Shown piece after piece: positions 62,129 through 64,000 of a DNA stretch of 64,000 nucleotides (its first letter is position 1; each line of letters opens with the position of its first letter). The stretch is from Swingsia samuiensis. Its GTDB lineage: Bacteria; Pseudomonadota; Alphaproteobacteria; Acetobacterales; Acetobacteraceae. Made by a program: the position numbers and the translations under genes. The notes under the pieces are model-generated. The model ran no database searches, had not been told where the DNA came from, and saw only the letters and a program-made list of their open reading frames with translations. The stretch spans positions 1,494,001 to 1,558,000 of the forward strand of contig NZ_CP038141.1 in the NCBI RefSeq assembly GCF_006542355.1, written 5' to 3'.

Positions 62129-62853
62129 GTGGCGCATTATTGGGAGGATTAGCTGGGGTTGAGATTGGTGGAGAAACAGGAGCTCTAGCAGGTCCAATAG
62201 GGGCTGCGGTAGGAGCCGTTCTTGCAGGGATTGCGGGGCTTGCTTTAGGCTCTATTGATCCAAGTATATTTGCACATGTTAATAAAAAAGCAGATGAAGA
62301 TTTAGAGCATAAAGAACCCTCTGGTCCATGTTATGATTGTGGGGACGGCCCTGATTGCTTTAAGCCTCCTAGTTCAGATCCGGACACTCTTAAAGAATTC
62401 AGACGGCAACTGAAAGGGCAAGAAAAGGGGATTAATGAAATGTCCCCTGATGAACTGCTTAATAATATTGATCGATATTCTGAACTTGGTCGAGACGCGG
62501 CTAATCCTGGTGAGAAGAAAATGCGCGAGGATTTTAGGAACCAGTGGTGGGAAGACTATTTTATTGAAGGACTGAATAAATTTGATAATAGGAATAAAGC
62601 AACGGAATATGCCGATGAGCAAATGAAAGAAAAAGCTGCGCTTCATAATCCAGATATGCGTGCAGGCGGAAGACCAATGCCGACAGATATGGGGTCTTCT
62701 AGAGTTAACTCTTCCATAGGTTCTCAATGGGGTAAAAAAGGACCATCAAGTACCTTTAAAAGATGGGAGCAATTGAAGAAGGCGGCAGAAAAAGCAAAAA
62801 AATTAGGCAAAAAGTTTATGGATGTTGACTTACTTGAATGTGAAGATTCATAA
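62125..62853 (+). CDS. T6SS DNase effector with Ntox15 domain (Tde-like)
   Basis: A 242-residue effector. Residues 1-42 are a glycine zipper (GGLAGVEIGGETGALAGPIGAAVG...) followed by a possible Zn-type C69-x2-C72-x5-C78 (CYDCGDGPDC). The C-terminal toxin domain carries H174-N-P-D177 in LHNPDMRAGG, then VNSSIGSQW, the Ntox15 pattern of Agrobacterium Tde1/Tde2, whose HxxD motif is needed for DNA degradation. There the N-terminal glycine zipper is implicated in delivery. It has adaptor upstream and immunity gene 31 bp downstream. The catalytic motif is intact. Confidence 0.88.
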   Translation: MSGALLGGLAGVEIGGETGALAGPIGAAVGAVLAGIAGLALGSIDPSIFAHVNKKADEDLEHKEPSGPCYDCGDGPDCFKPPSSDPDTLKEFRRQLKGQEKGINEMSPDELLNNIDRYSELGRDAANPGEKKMREDFRNQWWEDYFIEGLNKFDNRNKATEYADEQMKEKAALHNPDMRAGGRPMPTDMGSSRVNSSIGSQWGKKGPSSTFKRWEQLKKAAEKAKKLGKKFMDVDLLECEDS

Positions 62854-62883
62854 ATGTAATTATCTAAAAAATGGAGAAGTGAA

Positions 62884-63579
62884 ATGTCTGAAATAGATCC
62901 TCGCTCTGATATTCGTGAATTTATTCAAGAATATGGAGAGTTAAAGAATCAAAAAAAAGTATCCAACGAAATTTGCAATGAATATGAAGAAAAGTTGCCA
63001 AATGCACTGATACAGTTTTGGCGCGAATATGGAATTGGAACGTGGTTAGAAGGGAAATTTCAGTTTTGTATTCCTTCTGACTATGCAGATATTATTGATA
63101 TTCTCTTTGAAGGAGACCCTGATATTCATCCCAAGAGAACTCATATTGTGGGTTTTTCAGCTTTTGGTGATCTACTTATTTGGAATGAAGACCTACAAAG
63201 TTGTGAGGTAAATTTACCTTTATCAACGATGAAGATACCCAAATGGAATTATAGCAAATTAGGAGTAAAAAACTATTTTTTAAAAGCTCCTATTTCTGGT
63301 TTAGTTTTTGATCGTTGGTATAATTATCCTACCGATAATAAAAATTACACTTCTTTATTTAAAGAGGCGTTAGATGTGATTGGAGAAATCACTTTAGGTG
63401 AATGTTATGGTTTCTTTCCTGCGTTAGCCCTTGGTGGCGCACCTGCTCTTAAGCATATTAAAAAAGTTGATGCTAAAGTTCATTTCAACATGTTAGCTCA
63501 AATGGGTCCTTTACGTATCCGTCGTTTAAATGAGCAAGAAGAGATTGAATTTTTCCGCTATGCAGGTGCAGAGCAATAA
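62884..63579 (+). CDS. Immunity protein, GAD-like/DUF1851 (Tdi-like)
   Basis: A 231-residue protein. The N-terminal GAD-like region has LPNALIQFWREYGIGTWLEGKFQFCIPSDY; the C-terminal DUF1851 region has ITLGECYGFFPALALGGAPALKHIKKVDAKVHFNMLAQMG. This two-domain layout is that of Tdi proteins that neutralise Tde DNases. AATGGAGAAGTGAA precedes the ATG. It ends the cluster at a perfect hairpin. Confidence 0.88.
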   Translation: MSEIDPRSDIREFIQEYGELKNQKKVSNEICNEYEEKLPNALIQFWREYGIGTWLEGKFQFCIPSDYADIIDILFEGDPDIHPKRTHIVGFSAFGDLLIWNEDLQSCEVNLPLSTMKIPKWNYSKLGVKNYFLKAPISGLVFDRWYNYPTDNKNYTSLFKEALDVIGEITLGECYGFFPALALGGAPALKHIKKVDAKVHFNMLAQMGPLRIRRLNEQEEIEFFRYAGAEQ

Positions 63580-63585
63580 AATCCT

Positions 63586-63624
63586 TTAACAGGAAGGTAA
63601 TTTCATAATATTCCTTCCTGTTAA
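63586..63624 (+). terminator. Hairpin after the immunity gene
   Basis: A 12-bp perfect stem, TTAACAGGAAGG (63586-63597) and CCTTCCTGTTAA (63613-63624), with an A/T-rich loop, seven bases after the stop. The following tract is A/T-rich but not a clean T-run. Confidence 0.7.
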
Positions 63625-63625
63625 T

Positions 63626-64000
63626 TAACATTCCCACAATTTCTGAGCGATTTAGTGCTCTTCCTGACTTGAGGCATTGGCGTAAAGAGCGGTGGTGGAC
63701 AACTGAACATGCCCTCATCGGTTTCTTCTGTACCTACTGCCGGAGCGCTCTTGCCTGGTCGTTCCAATCAGTCGTTCCCAGGACTGAGCCAAACAAGAAT
63801 GGACAAAGAGGTCGATTCCCACAACCCGCTGGTAAAAGCGCCAACAGTGATGCGAAGGCTTAATGAATTTTAATTGAACCGGAGCCGAAAAGGAAAAAAT
63901 ACGTTTTGGTCATGCTTTTGAATTTTAGGTAAAGTATTTATAATTTAGGCTCGATATTATGTACCGTATTGATTTAATTTTATTACAAAGACTTGTTTCG
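63626..64000. other. Unassigned right edge
   Basis: About 375 bp. The part 63660-63860 is richer in G+C than the T6SS genes and has short frames on the plus strand with no recognised product; it could be a gene or IS remnant. The last 130 bp are AT-rich and look like a promoter region for something beyond the window. Confidence 0.4.

Noticed and set aside
1-64000. CRISPR array, prophage or rRNA operon
   Set aside because: No regularly spaced repeats, phage structural genes or rRNA sequence were seen on either strand.

Overview
The window reads as chromosome from an alphaproteobacterium, most likely a low-GC acetic acid bacterium (Acetobacteraceae; lineages such as Swingsia or Commensalibacter come to mind, but the genus is not proven by the sequence). 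The reasons are: the ribosomal protein pair rplM-rpsI with an alphaproteobacterial-type S9 N-terminal extension; an Entner-Doudoroff edd-eda pair; an RpoH of alphaproteobacterial type followed upstream by rluD and a small DUF6476-like membrane protein; a type III ornithine decarboxylase with a GC-rich structured leader; and a compact, AT-rich flagellar cluster.

Layout. 1-8.0 kb: envelope and transport genes (an OpgC-type acyltransferase cut by the left edge, a TibC-like O-heptosyltransferase, a lipoprotein, a SulP permease, tRNA-His, an SMR exporter, an extended SDR and a membrane-anchored protein). 8.2-12 kb: rplM-rpsI, ilvE and a bifunctional mannose-1-phosphate guanylyltransferase. 12-17.7 kb: molybdenum-cofactor block, mocA-xdhC on the minus strand divergent from moeA-moaA-moaC-mobA-moaD-moaE. 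17.8-30.3 kb: a Fur-box-preceded pair of unknown genes, ornithine decarboxylase, a BrkB-type membrane protein, RlpA, aroQ-accB-accC-NIPSNAP, edd-eda, and a YdjM-like gene overlapping purH. 30.4-39.2 kb: flagellar genes in one direction (fliK candidate, flgD, fliF, fliG, fliH, fliN, flhA, flhF) with two tiny coupled ORFs. 39.3-50.2 kb: housekeeping genes (amidase, NAD kinase, low-molecular-weight phosphatase, AEC carrier, malic enzyme, catalase, rpoH, rluD, ArsR regulator divergent from an Old Yellow Enzyme).

50.2-64 kb is an accessory, conflict-related region. It starts with a probable membrane-active toxin and a small multi-pass immunity-like partner, then a Fur-box-controlled divergent PepSY protein / TonB siderophore receptor pair. 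Next comes an island at about 55.7-60.3 kb, bounded on both sides by decayed IS6-family transposase 3' ends in the same orientation. It carries a three-gene ABC-three-component (ABC-3C) defence-type system: a nuclease-like effector, a middle component, and a DUF3732 Rad50-like ATPase. The ATPase has a one-base frameshift just after Walker B, so the system may be dead, or the frame may be restored. Last is a type VI secretion cargo module: DcrB/Eag-like chaperone, PAAR tip, DUF4123 adaptor, an Ntox15 (Tde-like) HxxD DNase effector with an N-terminal glycine zipper, and a GAD-like/DUF1851 (Tdi-like) immunity protein. No T6SS core genes are visible here, so the apparatus must lie elsewhere if it is present. 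No CRISPR array, rRNA gene or complete insertion sequence was seen.
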